In this document: positions 34,651-47,300 of the stretch, in pieces | How the letters are laid out: the number at the start of each line of letters is the position of its first letter | How positions within the stretch are numbered: the stretch's first letter is position 1 | Source: Ustulina deusta | Taxonomy: Eukaryota > Ascomycota > Sordariomycetes > Xylariales > Xylariaceae | DNA: 64,000 nt | Direction: 5' to 3' | Assembly (NCBI GenBank): GCA_023159155.1 | Contig: JAJNNX010000011.1 | Coordinates: forward strand, 682,001-746,000 | Notes under the pieces: generated by a model | Told to the model about the DNA's origin: nothing | Database searches by the model: none | What the model saw: only the letters and a program-made list of their open reading frames with translations | Made by a program: the position numbers and the translations under genes

Positions 34651-37600
34651 CTACACTAGACTCCCTGCAACACCAAGCCGTGTACCCAGGTCGCTCCACT
34701 TCTTTTTTTGAAGATGCAGATGTGGCTTGCGGCTCGCGATGGGCTGGTTCCCGTGATAAATATCTGTCCTAGGACGTCCGTCTTCAGCACGTGCAGCCAT
34801 GCTCTCCGCCCTTTGTAACAGGGGACGGACTGTCCACTGAGCGTTGTTAATAAGAATGAGACAAGGAGAAGGTGAAGACAAAGACAAAGATGACGATAAG
34901 GTGGCCATTCCAGCCACTGGGGCGTCTGATGTGTTTCATCGAAGGTGCCATCAAAGTGCCTTGATGCTTTGGCGGGCGAGTTGCCCTTGTTTATCATCTT
35001 GTTATTTTTTATTTTTGGGGTCCGTAGCTCGCTTATCTAGCCGTTGAGGCTTCTTTGAGACGAGCTGAAGGGAGGGCTAATCCGGTTAATGAAAAGCGGA
35101 TGAGCTGTTTTCTACGTATATACATAGTTTCGGTAGACACAGCTTCAGAAGCAATCAAAAGAAACATGTGCACCCAGGTAGCACACTACACTAGGTAACA
35201 TGTGAGTAATTTCCGCTGTGTTAAGCCGAAAGACCAGTAGGTAAGGGAGCATGTCTTGTTAGTGCAACGAACTACAGTCCATACGCACACACAGTATTAC
35301 GAGACGAAGAAGGGCATTACATTAGAAATGACCAGCTAGATCGAGGGCCCTACGCTATCTACTACTTATATGTGTATTCTTGATGATTACCTACCTGCCT
35401 AGTCGTATACACGACAATGATTCAATGATAAGGTATCTATACCTCGGTAGTCTGTGTAAGCATTAATGAAGGGGCATTGAATTTGGGTTTGTCCCAAGGT
35501 TTGCATATCTTCTCTTGTAGTATATGTAAGCTTAATTAGGCGATCCACCCCACAATACTCGAAGAAGCACAAAGTTCTTACTTAGTGCACCTAGTAGTCT
35601 AGATGGCGATAGTGCACAGTAGCGGCGGTGCGGACTCGCGGAGTAGCATGCCGTACACTACAGACAGAAGTGTGCCAAGCTTGGACCGACATCAGCTACA
35701 CTAGATAGCTGGGTACCTAGGTATAGTGTACAGGATCTAAGCAGGCAAGCTGCCAAGAAACACCAGTAATCCGTACAACACCAAAGGCTTAGGTAGGGCA
35801 CGGCGTACGGGTTATAAAAAGCGTGGAGTTAGGATCCGAAAATAGGGAGTGGTTATATCATCTCTTGTTCTGGGTAAAGACAACGGAGGGGTGAGCGGAT
35901 TAGGGCGAGGTGGAGGAACCTGCTGCCTCATTCTCACTACTTAACACAGCTTAGCGTAGTGCACACCTAGGTATGTGGATTGTTGTAAGTACCTATACGC
36001 AAAGATAACTGTCTATGGTGGTGGTGTAAATACCTACCTAAGTGCTATCTAACAATAGACCGTTGCCTCTATTTATCTTGTCAAAGTGTACTACATACTA
36101 CTTACACTATCTATCCTGCATTTACACTGCACTTACATTCCTTTTAGGTTGTACAGTTTGTAAGCCGGAGCCAATTAACCCTTAATCGGCCGTCCTTTTT
36201 TTTTTTTTCTCTCCTCCCTCCCCAACCTCATAGCTACGGTATGATGGATATGAGATGCTACACCACACTCCCTAGCCTGGCAAAGATGGATGCCCTCTTT
36301 TGGCTATAATCCAATGCCGTTTGTGTGCAATCAACATTCCGCGCGCACTCCGAGTTGCCCGTTCCGAATGCACACGGCAGCATGAAATATGTGGCTTTGA
36401 TTACCTCCCACTCTACTTGAGGCCATGTTGCCAGCCAAGTGCCGGTGTATATATCTTTCCCCCTCAAAATTACCGTCCATTCCCCCCCACCTGCATACAC
36501 GTGTGTGCGCGTTCATAACATGGACAGCATCCTTTTTTTAACTTACATACCTAGGTGTCCCGTGCCCGATGGGACCCCGTGTGCATTCGCACCATTGTTT
36601 TCTAAACGGTAACGACATGATTGCTTGTCCCACGTGTTACCCAGAGCAGGTACTACATTGTACATTTCCTATGGTGCGGCCGTAGTAGTAGTGTTGTGTT
36701 ATAGCGACGTGGTCTGCTACCCAGTCCCGTATCCTATTTAGGTATGTGTCTAGTTATCGTCGTAGGACTTTCTCACCCCCTTTCACGACTACTTCTGAGG
36801 CGACATCAGTCCTTTCATTGCCACTGGCTGCATGGATACGGTATCATCCGCTCTTCAGCTCCCGGCCGATTTATGTAGGTACAATTGGGGGCGCCGCCGC
36901 CGCCGATGGTAGGTACATATATTTATTACAGACTACTGTATATCGTATACTACCGCAACCATTTGGCCTCGCAGCGTGGGGGTTGGTGTTTCGTTTTTGG
37001 TTAACGATAGAATTCCTCTATCAAAGTCGACGTTCCCCTCTACGAGAGGACTATCCTGGGATCATGGCGTGCCTACAGAGAGATGACGCAAACACTGGGT
37101 TTCGAATTGTTCCAACAAATTAACTAGCCCCCACTCGCTTTTATCGGAACATTATTGGTGACGGAATGATCTTTACATCTTCCCATTTCCTACAATAGGT
37201 GCAAGCCCCCATTCTGTTAGAGGCGGTTGCCTTGTGGCATACTGGTTTGTGTGAAACCATATGACCACACAAACAGCAGTGAAGCTCAAACGCTTCTGGC
37301 AATGTCGAGCCTATCACAACGTACAACACCTTGCTTGTGCCACGGCTAGTCCTCCTTGGGATTATCGTGTCGCCCAAGACTATCGCTTTTGGATACATCT
37401 TAACCGGATTCGCTGGCAAGGACTACTCCTTTCGGACAGTCTAATTAGACGTCACCATGCTTGTCTAACATAACATCGCCTTTCAAGTCTCGACTGACAT
37501 GTCTTCGGGTATTACTACTCCGAAGTCTCCTGTTACACTGCGCAGTTAGATTGGTGAGGCTCCAGTACCGATGCGGAACGTATTAACAGCTTATTGACTC

Positions 37601-40600
37601 GATCTCAACGCGACGGTCTTTTCCTCTAGGAGGGCATCTGACTTGGGAGCCGCTCTGTCTGTAGCGGAGTAATCCTATTAGGAGGATTCATTCTACTGGT
37701 CTGTGTTAGTATTTTTATACCATACATACATACACCTTGTGGACTGCACCGACACTGGCTACATGATATGAGGATTAGACGCCACGAGGCATCACGCAAC
37801 GGAGACAGGGTCAACACACTAGCATTTGAAATACCCGAACCCGCAGCCTTGGGTGGTCAAGGGTCATTGTCATTTCAAATACCCAGAGCCCTGGGACAGT
37901 TGATTCACCGCTCTGATCCAACCTAGTAGAGGCTTAAAACTATCAGTGCCATACGGATTGGCCGTGCCGTGAAGAAGGATCAGCTAAGGAACGAGCCAAG
38001 CAGTCTGTGGATCTCTTTAAGATGTATTGGCATCATGGGATCTCGGCAACTATTAAAATATTTTTTTCTGATCAATTTTGAATATTCATATGCAGTCCAC
38101 CCAATCCTTGGGTTGCAGCCGGTGTGCCTAGAACCTCTGGGCTCTCTCCATTTGAAACGGCGTATTATCTCGCAAAACGTCTCCATGCAGGATGGCACAA
38201 GAGACAAACGCAGGCTGCCAAATACCAGCATCGTTAGAGTCGTCTCACCGACCCATTCAAGGAGTCTCATCTATCGTACTATCGACTCAAGACAACGATA
38301 GAGTTACTTCACATACTAGAGGCTCCATCATGAGCCCGACGTGCATGACGAGAGTGGTACACATTAGCCGTTGGTGAGAAGGAACGCACGAGGTCTTACT
38401 TGTGGAATGCACTTCTCGTGACGATTGGTTTCCTCTTGACGAGAAACCAAATTTTGCAACCACCAGGCTGCTTTACTCATTACTCAACGGGTGACCTGGG
38501 TTGAGAACGGGATCACAGCCGTCTGACCCACAATTGCTGAAAGTACACTACGCTAGAAGGATGAGGAGTAACATTTGTTGCCGAGGGCAAAGCACAGGTA
38601 CACTACTAGTTGAAAAGATCGTCATCTTCACCATGAGAGAGACACACATCGAAATCTAATCCTAGCTTTCTCGACAGTGCTTCGATTTGTGCTTCACACG
38701 CACAGTGCATGGTCCTAAGGTAAAGGTTGTGCTAGTGTAAGTAGGTGAAGGGGCACTCAGGAATGGCTGGCACACAAGCCTGAGGGGGCTTCCAGGGATG
38801 ATTAGAGGCAGACAGGAGCTAGGTATTTGAGTTTGACGGTGGACCACCCTTGCTGAGGCTGTTAGTGGTGGGCTTCGCTGATGACGAACAGGATGTGTGC
38901 ATGTGTCATCAAATAATGCCAGCCGTGTTTGGAGTTCCCACAGGCTGGGAAGGATTCAAGCTTCTTTTCTAACCGAACCGGGGTGCAGATGTTTACCTAT
39001 CTACCGTATGTCTCTTGTACCGTTCTGTTGCCGAGGAGCTGACGAAGCGTATAGTAAACATTGTGAGCTACCAGCACACTATCCTACAAGAGAAATTATC
39101 AGTCTCTATACAGATGTACTTCGATCCCAAATATATGCGATAATGAGGTATCCTGCTGAGAGGTATCATGCATGCCAGGGTTTCTGGAGCGCAATGGCCG
39201 ATCACACGACACGAGTACCAGGAATCTGGCCCCTAGGCATTGACTCTAGCACCTGTTGAACCGCTTTGCGCTGCACTCCACTCCATTGTGATAGGTACAC
39301 TACCCTTCGTACTGTTCGACGGCAGACGATATGCGCTACGTGGAACGGGTAAGTTATCCGGCATTTTCGGTGGTTGTCTTCGAGACCCCAACCTGGGGAG
39401 GGACAATTTGATATTTGAGATTTTTAGGTCGCTCTCCTCTTTCGTTAGCGGTGATGTGTGCTTGGCAGTCTTGGCAACCACGAGGAAATCTGTAATCGCT
39501 TATTGCTCTCTGAATTTTAAGCATGAATTTAGGCGCAGTCGCTTCTCCGGCGCCAAAACCTGACTATACCATTAACAGGGTATTTTTAGACCATCAATTT
39601 TCCCTCTCTGAGTTAAGCTTCGGGCGGCCCTCTCCATGAACGGACTCTAGATTTAAACTATGCACACTAAACGCCATAGCTTCCTCGGTTCGCGGCTTGT
39701 TTGCACCCAAGTTTGCGGCTCGATAACTAGGGACAAATCCCCCCCCCGATATTTTCGGTGCTGACATTGCCCCCTTGGCAAGCAAACAACTCGAACTGCG
39801 ATGGGTCCTGCTCTTGCCTGGGCTTTTCATGCAGCACTCCCTGCAGTCTGGCTGACATTAGACGATTGGTGACTAAGGTCATCGCCAAGCACTGTTCAAT
39901 GCTTGTATCGAACACGCCGAGCTGCTGGCGTCTCTCGGTAATCAGGCTATACCTAATATGTGCTAACCAAGAGTGAACAAATGGAATGTTGTTGCAAATA
40001 CATTTGATTCTTCTGCTTGGTATGTACCCATACTATTTGGTTTTGCTACCGATTCTTGGCATATTACAGTAGCCAGAGCATCAAACATTGCATACTACTA
40101 TACTATGTACAGATACACGGGACTTGTTTGGTGCAAGTGGTTCTTGGGAATTTCGGTGTTTGACAAAGGGCACATCAGTAGGCACACCTTCGCTTTCTCG
40201 TAACACGGGAGTGATTATAAATGCCGAGATAGTTTTGTAAACCGTATGCAGTCAGACTGCTAAGCACATCGAGAGAGAGCGTTGCTGGACACTTCACCGC
40301 CCAGTTCTGCAGTGAGCACTTTAAATTGCTAACCTAGATGGCTCATTCTCCAGTGGCGCTCTAGGGTGAGCTTACTTATGTCTCTCTGCTCGACGCTAAT
40401 GACGAAGCCCTGACCAACAGTGCGCCAAGCTCCGTACTATTCTGTAGCACGAGCTGTTAGTCTCTGTCATGCGGCTTGCTTAACTACACTACACTAACTA
40501 GTTTGATACTAAGGAGCATCGTTACTGTGCTCTTGCCGGATCGCTCTCTTGCCCGCCGGTTGGTCTGAGCCGGCGGGAGTGGCTATTTATGAGGTCCATT

Positions 40601-43403
40601 CCTCGAAAAGGAAATCCCGTGCGATGGTTATGTCGGACCGCCAAGATTTCGTTCACTCAGCATCACATAACAAAACAAATGGTCGCACAAGTTATCCGCT
40701 CTAGAGAGCGTGGTCACAGATCAACTGTATTTGCGCTACTAGCGGCCAACAGCGTGGGGATGGATTTTTGTGGCGCGACTGCAGCTGAGAGAGATTTATG
40801 CTTGGCAAGCAAGTGATCCAACAACCTACCCCATTGCGGCACAAACATACCAACAGTAGGTAGACCTTGTTGTGGCGCGGACATAACAGTATCGCCGATC
40901 TGACAAGGTCGAAGAAGTTCCTTTTCCTGTCTGATGTGGCGGACAACTACGCTACACGACAGTAGGTGTCGGTGATTTCTTCCCGGCGAGCCACTGATGC
41001 GATCCAGCCGGTCGTTGCCTGGTCGCCTATTTCGTGGCCGACCTCCTTATCGGGGCCGGCGAACGGCCAAGTGACTAGTGTACTTGCCGCCGTGATGTCT
41101 CGGCATTGGCAGCACTGACCATGAGCTATTTTGTACCTACTGCGCATTATGTCGTGTGCGTCTTGGGCGCATCGTATGGAGTTAGTATAGACTGGGCAGA
41201 AACTGGGCATACATGTATACGTAACTCGGTCCCTCGCGATTAGGATTGCCTACCACGCCATGCCGGCTGTATGGTGACTACCATCGCATTGATCAGAAGA
41301 CTTATCTACGTCCTGCGGCATTCGTATAAATGCGCCACAGCCTTCCATTGTACACGTGCTTGCCAGGACCGATGACATGTTGGCTGTTAGTTCTTGGTCG
41401 CAATACTAAACTCCCGTGCACGGCGCACAGGATTTGGTCTAGATGTAATACTTTAGTGCTCTAGGCCCTAAAGCCTTAAGTGCCCTCGCGAGGGATTCTC
41501 TGTTCCGAACTCTTGGGACGGAGTTTCGCGGTGTTGGTCGCATTTCGAGCTGTAAGCGGGCAATGCGCCTCTTTTGTCGTCATCGGGGACTTGTCCCACT
41601 AATAATGTTTGAGCATTGCTGCCAACAAGAACACTTTGGCTAACATGCCTCATTCTTACACGTAAGTGGCCGTGCCAGCTAACCACTACTGAACGTTATG
41701 AAATTGTTGGGACTTAATAGATATGTAAATAGCTGCATGTGGCGCTTTCAATCCGTCGGACTGTAAGTACTCGCTCAATGTGTGGTCTAGACTCATCTAT
41801 TCGCCCACCGCTCTGAATAACGATTATCCTGCCTGGTTTTCCTAATTTGAACAGCTGTTTTGTAATGAAGGAGATTAGGACAGTCTGCAGACTCCCCAGC
41901 GACTAGGTTTGGTGTTGCCTTCGCTTGTTGTTGAGTACTACACTCCTGGATTGTACATGGTCACTCATGACTGCAATAATAGCTCCCTATCGCAGTCACA
42001 CTATACTTGAAATATGCCATACAGCATATCCAAGTTAGCAATTCGTGGAAATTTTCAAAGAAGTATTTCTAAGGTGTCATGGGCTTATATGTGAGCCTAT
42101 TCAATCAATACTCGCCTCACAGCCGCATATTGACAAAATTGCTACCTAACAAGCCACCACGGAGGTGTTACAGGATCATCGCGAATCCTACCACACCTGG
42201 ATATACTAGTTTTGACGCAGTGCAGATTGCGTTGCAGATTCCCCCATCCTAACGATATCACGGAGCAGGAGGTTCCGCCAGAATAGGTGTATTGATTAAT
42301 TAATCGATCGTCCGACCTATCAATCTGAACACATCTCACATTGCAGATCATCACTAAATTTATTATTTGATGTGGTGACAAGTCATTCTGGTACTGTAAT
42401 TCGAACAAGCAATGTAACACCCGGCTGTCTGCACAGCCCTCCATCGGCATTAATCGTAATGTTCTAGAAAGCTGCCACATGTCTTAGTTTAATAGCCAAG
42501 ACTAGTAGGTAACTCCACCATTCCTCACTTTTGATCACTGTTGTAAGCAGTGTTTTGTGCAATATTAATGACTGAGACCAAAAACTCCGGCACTACTACC
42601 TATACGATATAAGCACTACATTAAGTCCTATTATATACATGCCTATGGGTAACCCATGCCAGCCGTTAGATCCGAAAGAACACCAGTTCAGACCAATCTA
42701 CGCTTGCTCGCAATCTGGACCGATTAGCGAAAACCGGTGGTTGTAATTGGGTGATCCAGCTTAGGTGCTTATCAGTGAAGCTACACCGCCAGGGGGTAAC
42801 ATGATCCAGACTCCCTAGTATACATGTACACTATACTATAGGTCGGTGACCAAGACTTCCGACTTTATGGTTTACCTATCATGAATAGTGTAGTGTATAT
42901 GGCAGGGATATATCCAATGTAGTATACGAAGCTGAAGATACTTCACTATATAGAGTAAGTATACTCTGTACTATACTCGTGTCTACACTAGGCAGTTGAA
43001 TTTTGGTCCCTGGCATCTGGCCAGGCACTCCCCCTTGTGTCTTGGTATGCTGCCACGTGCTGGTAGGGATTGGCTTGCCCGGATTCGAAGGAAAAAAGTT
43101 CGACAGAGCGATCAGATATCGACAAGTTGTTTCCGATAAAGAGCCGAGAGTCCTTCCCGAGCAGGGGTACCAAGGCCAAGTTCTGTTGACTTAATCATGT
43201 GTCATTCAAATCTAGATTCCGCAGATATATGCTGTCCATATTACGAACTAAGAACCTACCTGTCTTCAGGCTTCCCTGGCGCAATCCTAATGCGAGCCCA
43301 ACGGCTGGTTCCTGACAACTCCCGACTGGACGCCTCATCACCCACCTACGGATCAGCGCTGCCAGATTATAGATGTTTTAATTAGGAAATACTGTTACGT
43401 ATA
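34651..43403. other. gene desert, left part
   Basis: Nearly 9 kb with no recognisable gene. Open frames do not exceed about 130 codons and carry no family motifs. TACACTA/TAGTGTA and TAGGTA/TACCTA words are frequent (for example 35180-35200, 35700-35730, 36080-36110, 40485-40500, 42820-42960). A GC-rich hairpin is at 40552-40577 and a near-identical 14-bp direct repeat at 37823-37836 and 37871-37884. One 92-codon minus-strand frame at 37141-37419 is cysteine-rich (see findings). Confidence 0.45.
40552..40577. repeat. perfect 8-bp GC hairpin
   Basis: CCCGCCGG (40552-40559) pairs with CCGGCGGG (40570-40577) around a 10-nt loop. No adjacent gene is known. Confidence 0.8.
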
Positions 43404-43451
43404 CCGCATTCCTCGATTAGAACTTGACCGGCGCTAACGGCTTGGCATGCA
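43404..43451 (+). repeat. left terminal inverted repeat
   Basis: 48 bp, preceded by TA at 43402-43403. The core AACTTGACCGGCGCTAA is exactly mirrored in the right repeat. Confidence 0.9.
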
Positions 43452-43887
43452 ATGATCTACGTACTAAGCCGTAATAAGAAAGCAATTACTTAAGCGATTA
43501 TCATAGAAATTTGTTCCTTTACAACAGAATATTACCAAGCGCGTTTATTCCTGAAACCACTGTTCTGATATACTCAAATGCCGCTGTGAGGAGGTTTCCG
43601 ATAATGCCTCCGCTGGCCGCACTGAATATAAACTAAAATTAGGGCTATTTTTAGCAACATAGCCCTTCCCTGTACACCTAATTGCCCCGTTTTCCAAATG
43701 TTCAGGTATATCGGCTTGGTGAACAACTAGCTGAACCGTACAGCCTAGTAATATTTGCCACCATAACCAGGAACCGTTCCGAACTTGTACAATGCCTCTA
43801 TATCGGCCAGAAAAGTCTATTAATAGACACTGAGGCATAACGAACAAGCCGGATAAACCGCAATACCGGTACGAAGGATTATCGGTA

Positions 43888-43939
43888 GGGGTTGTAGGGG
43901 GGATTGTTGGGGGGGTTGTTGGGGGGGTTGTTGGGGGGG
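43888..43939 (+). repeat. G-tract minisatellite, predicted G-quadruplex
   Basis: Five runs of four to seven G (43888-43891, 43897-43902, 43909-43915, 43921-43927, 43933-43939) are separated by 5-6 nt T-rich loops (TTGTA, ATTGTT, TTGTT, TTGTT), giving a 12-nt unit. The pattern satisfies the usual G-quadruplex rule. It lies inside the TIR element. Confidence 0.85.
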
Positions 43940-44304
43940 TTGCGAGTAAAAGACTGTAGGTCTCGCCGACTTGGAATGGATGATCGTTTGGGTCTTGGTT
44001 GGTTATGTCTATAAATACTTCGTTAGCTATATAAATTAAGTATGACCTAAAGTACATACAGACAAGGTCAATTAGTGCGAAACGATTCGGCATTGCTGAT
44101 TTGTATGGAGTAAAAAATAATTGTTGTTTTAGTGTTTCAATTAGTATGTGTTAGAGCAGGAGGTAAAATTATTTGATTGGAGTATTACTTAGAAAATGTT
44201 GTTTACCCATACAAAATAGGGGGTTGGAAAACGCGTAGCTAGTCAGATTAAAGTTAAATTGGTATGGCTTGTGCTGCATATTCCTGCATATTCCTGCATA
44301 TTTC

Positions 44305-44352
44305 TGCAGGCCAAGCCATTAGCGCCGGTCAAGTTGTAATCGAGGAATACGG
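44305..44352 (-). repeat. right terminal inverted repeat
   Basis: 48 bp, followed by TA at 44353-44354. Reverse complement of the left repeat with four substitutions. Confidence 0.9.
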
Positions 44353-47300
44353 TACTCCAAGTAGGTAGATATACTTATGCTTGGTGTAACCATATGTGAA
44401 GAGAACTTTGACGTGAACAGCGGCTCAATCATCACCTTAACTCAAAAGAGTATGTAACGCATTTTTAGTGTAGATATGCCTTTTTGGCTCGCATAACTAC
44501 CTATCAGTGATGCGTACTTGAGCTGTTGCACATTGCCAAGCCGATCTGCCCATCCATTTGCGGTACACCATGTTAGACCGTGTGACCAAATGTGTGATGA
44601 TTACAGAAGCAGCAACTGTTGAAGGGTAGGTGACGCAATTGTGCATCCAGGGGTTCCAGTTGACGTTATCTGTATTCCAAATGAAATCGCCTTGACTGCT
44701 AAGTGATACTGCCTGAGCACTGAACCCCCAATAACCACAGAACTATTGAAATTACAATGCCAAGTCAAAAGTAGATAAGGATAAGTATCGTGTTTTCCTA
44801 TAACAAATTCTGCATGATGATCTTCATTGGCAAGGCAACAAGGTTTGAGCACCTAGCCAGATGGTTAGCTAAGAGAGAACCCTGCTGACCTGACTATTGG
44901 TAAGCCACTGAGTACTCTTTGCTGTGAGTATGGCAATCCTTTGCGTCGCGGTTTTACTTGAAGTGTACAGAACTGAGAGAGTAGAGCCGATTAAGACACC
45001 GCGACAAGTTTTTGGTCGGAGTTCCAGGGTACACCATATTAGGTTAGATTAGGGGCCCACGGACCGCTCCGCGTGCCTTAGAGCTTAGCTTCCTCGAGTA
45101 TCAGTCGGAACTGATGATTGTGCTGTATATGGCAGTTGTTTTCTATTGTCTATATAGGGCCCCTTGTGCAAGTCACACATTGTAGTATCGCGCGAGGAGA
45201 GACTGCAACTTTCGAGAAATAATCTGGCACCAAACTTGGGAAGTAAGATTGTATATTACCTACATTGATTCGTCTGCCTCTGATGCTTGTCTTTTTGTCC
45301 TGCGCTAGAGTAAGGCCCAGGGTTTAGATCTCACTAGCTAGTTGGTCCTTACTTTCTAAGGTTAAGCTTACCGCCTGGCTGTTCATGTTCCACCTAACAC
45401 GTGCAAGGCGAGCTACCCATGGCCTTCACCTCGGTTCCGGGGTTTGTACACGCTCTTTGCTTTTCTTTTCGTTATACGGATCCTTCGAAAAGACTTCTGG
45501 TGATCATTCTCTTTATTCTACTAAGTATAGACTATTGGCCAGGGAATTGGTTGGTCAGTATGGCTGTATACCTAGTTCACCTAGGTGCCCTACACTATGT
45601 GGAACTCTCCGGACCAGACATTTTGACATCTCATTCTGTGTCATGAAGTTCCTTAACAGGGATACTTTCCATATTTGCCCTCTAACCTTACCCAACCTTA
45701 AACTGGATACCCACGATACCAGTAAGTATACACTAGAAGCGCGAATCACGACGCAATCTGCCTATCGTGAACCATGAGGCCTGTATACCCCAACAGTCTA
45801 TTGGGGTGCTGTACTTACCCAGGATCATACCCATACCTTCTTCCATGCCCGTCGCCGCATTCGGGGAAAGCAGGTGACTACTTGAAAGCCACAAAACTTT
45901 TAGCATTTACCTTTTCGTACCCGGCGGAGATAATTCCGTTCAAACGGAAATTTTTTCCCCATGCCTAAAATCAAGCAACGATCCCAAAGTAGAAGTTGAG
46001 AGTGACTTATCTAAACTAAGGATTCGTCACATGCGCCAAAGAGGCACAACAGGCTCTCAAAGTGTTTCTGAAAGCGTATACCTTAAGCGAGGGCAGATTA
46101 CGAAGCTAGAATTATGCTTAGTGAGGATACTGCTCCGGACAAAAGACCATATAGAATATTATCACCGAAATGGATCCAATCACCAGTACTTTATTTCGTA
46201 GTTGATATGCAGCCCAGTACACCTGCATATTAGTAGCCACTAACAATGGAAAAGGGAGAAATACCTAAGCATAACCTTCGAGACGGCCCGCAGGATCTGC
46301 TTCTAGCACTGCTACATAATCTAGGTAGGCACAACAAGACCAACGCCTTCTTGCCCTCGAATTTCAACAATTCCCCAAGTGCTGAGATAAGCGCTACTCT
46401 GCCATTCCGCAAGTGCATGAAGTGAAGGAGAGCCGACGACCGGCTGGCTTGCAGTAGGGACCATGGGGGGTTACATTGATGGCGTTCGACACCCTGTACC
46501 GACGATGGGGCAAATACCAAGACGTACCGGAACCTCGGAATTGGTGGTTGCCGCATGCTGGGAATACAGTAGGAAACACTCTGCGAATATCAATGCCGAC
46601 GGCAGAGGAAGGATTGCAGAGGGCCGCTTACGGTACCTACCAGCAACCATGGAACATCTTGCAGTTGTCGGGACGTGGTCATGCACGGCAGAGGCGGGAA
46701 CTCCTGCACGGTTATCTCTATGACGATGTGAAGTGATAGGAGGAGTGTCCCTGTTTCTTACGTCTTTGAAATATCTTTCGCGCGAGAGATACTCGGAGAT
46801 GCAACTAACTACTGTAAGCATCATCTCCAATGGCCATGCCGCTTTGCCCCCCCCCCGTCTTCGTTTTCGGGGTAAACGTCTGCTGACCACCGACAGGTCT
46901 CGGTAGAACTTTTGAGGATCACGTTTGCGTCGGGTTTCTTGTTCTTTTGCGTGATCATCCCCCTGCTCTGCTGGAGTTCAAGCCACAAATCATGCCCTAG
47001 TGTTAGATACTTACACTACGCCACCCTATTCTCGAAACTAACACGTCCGAAGAGGGAAACATGATGCGAGGTGGCACAGTATCCCGCGGGAAACGACGAT
47101 AACGTAGTTGGCGAGGCTGTAGAATGTGACCTGAGACCCGAGACCTGAGATGGCCACAGGGGCTGAAGGAGCCGTTTGTTTCCCGAAGCATACAGCTGCA
47201 TTATCTATTCTAACTGGATGTATTGTAGTGTGTTCTAGAATTAGATCTTGAAGCACTTGTACCAAGACCCGTAACTAGTCGCCGAAGACTAATAGAAACC

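Larger units (their letters stand above)
43404..44352. mobile_element. TIR element flanked by TA, probably non-autonomous Tc1/mariner-type
   Basis: A 949-bp segment is bounded by 48-bp terminal inverted repeats (43404-43451 and 44305-44352) matching at 44 of 48 positions. The outer ends read CCG(C/T)ATTCCTCGATTA. The flanking bases on both sides are TA (43402-43403 and 44353-44354), the target duplication typical of Tc1/mariner/pogo transposons. Inside, next to the right repeat, CATATTCCTG is repeated (44276-44300). The longest internal frame (182 codons, minus, 43545-44093) has no DDE transposase motifs, so the element would need a transposase supplied from elsewhere. The four mismatches indicate some age. 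The structural evidence is strong; the family is inferred from the TA flank only. Confidence 0.85.

Noticed and set aside
36746..37123. 125-codon plus-strand frame
   Set aside because: No motif and no homologue recognised; within the range expected by chance in a gene-free region.
43545..44093. 182-codon frame considered as a transposase
   Set aside because: No DDE/DDD catalytic pattern or helix-turn-helix; treated as non-transposase content of the TIR element.
46471..46890. overlapping frames of 86-139 codons on both strands
   Set aside because: A GC-rich island keeps several frames open at once; none shows family features.
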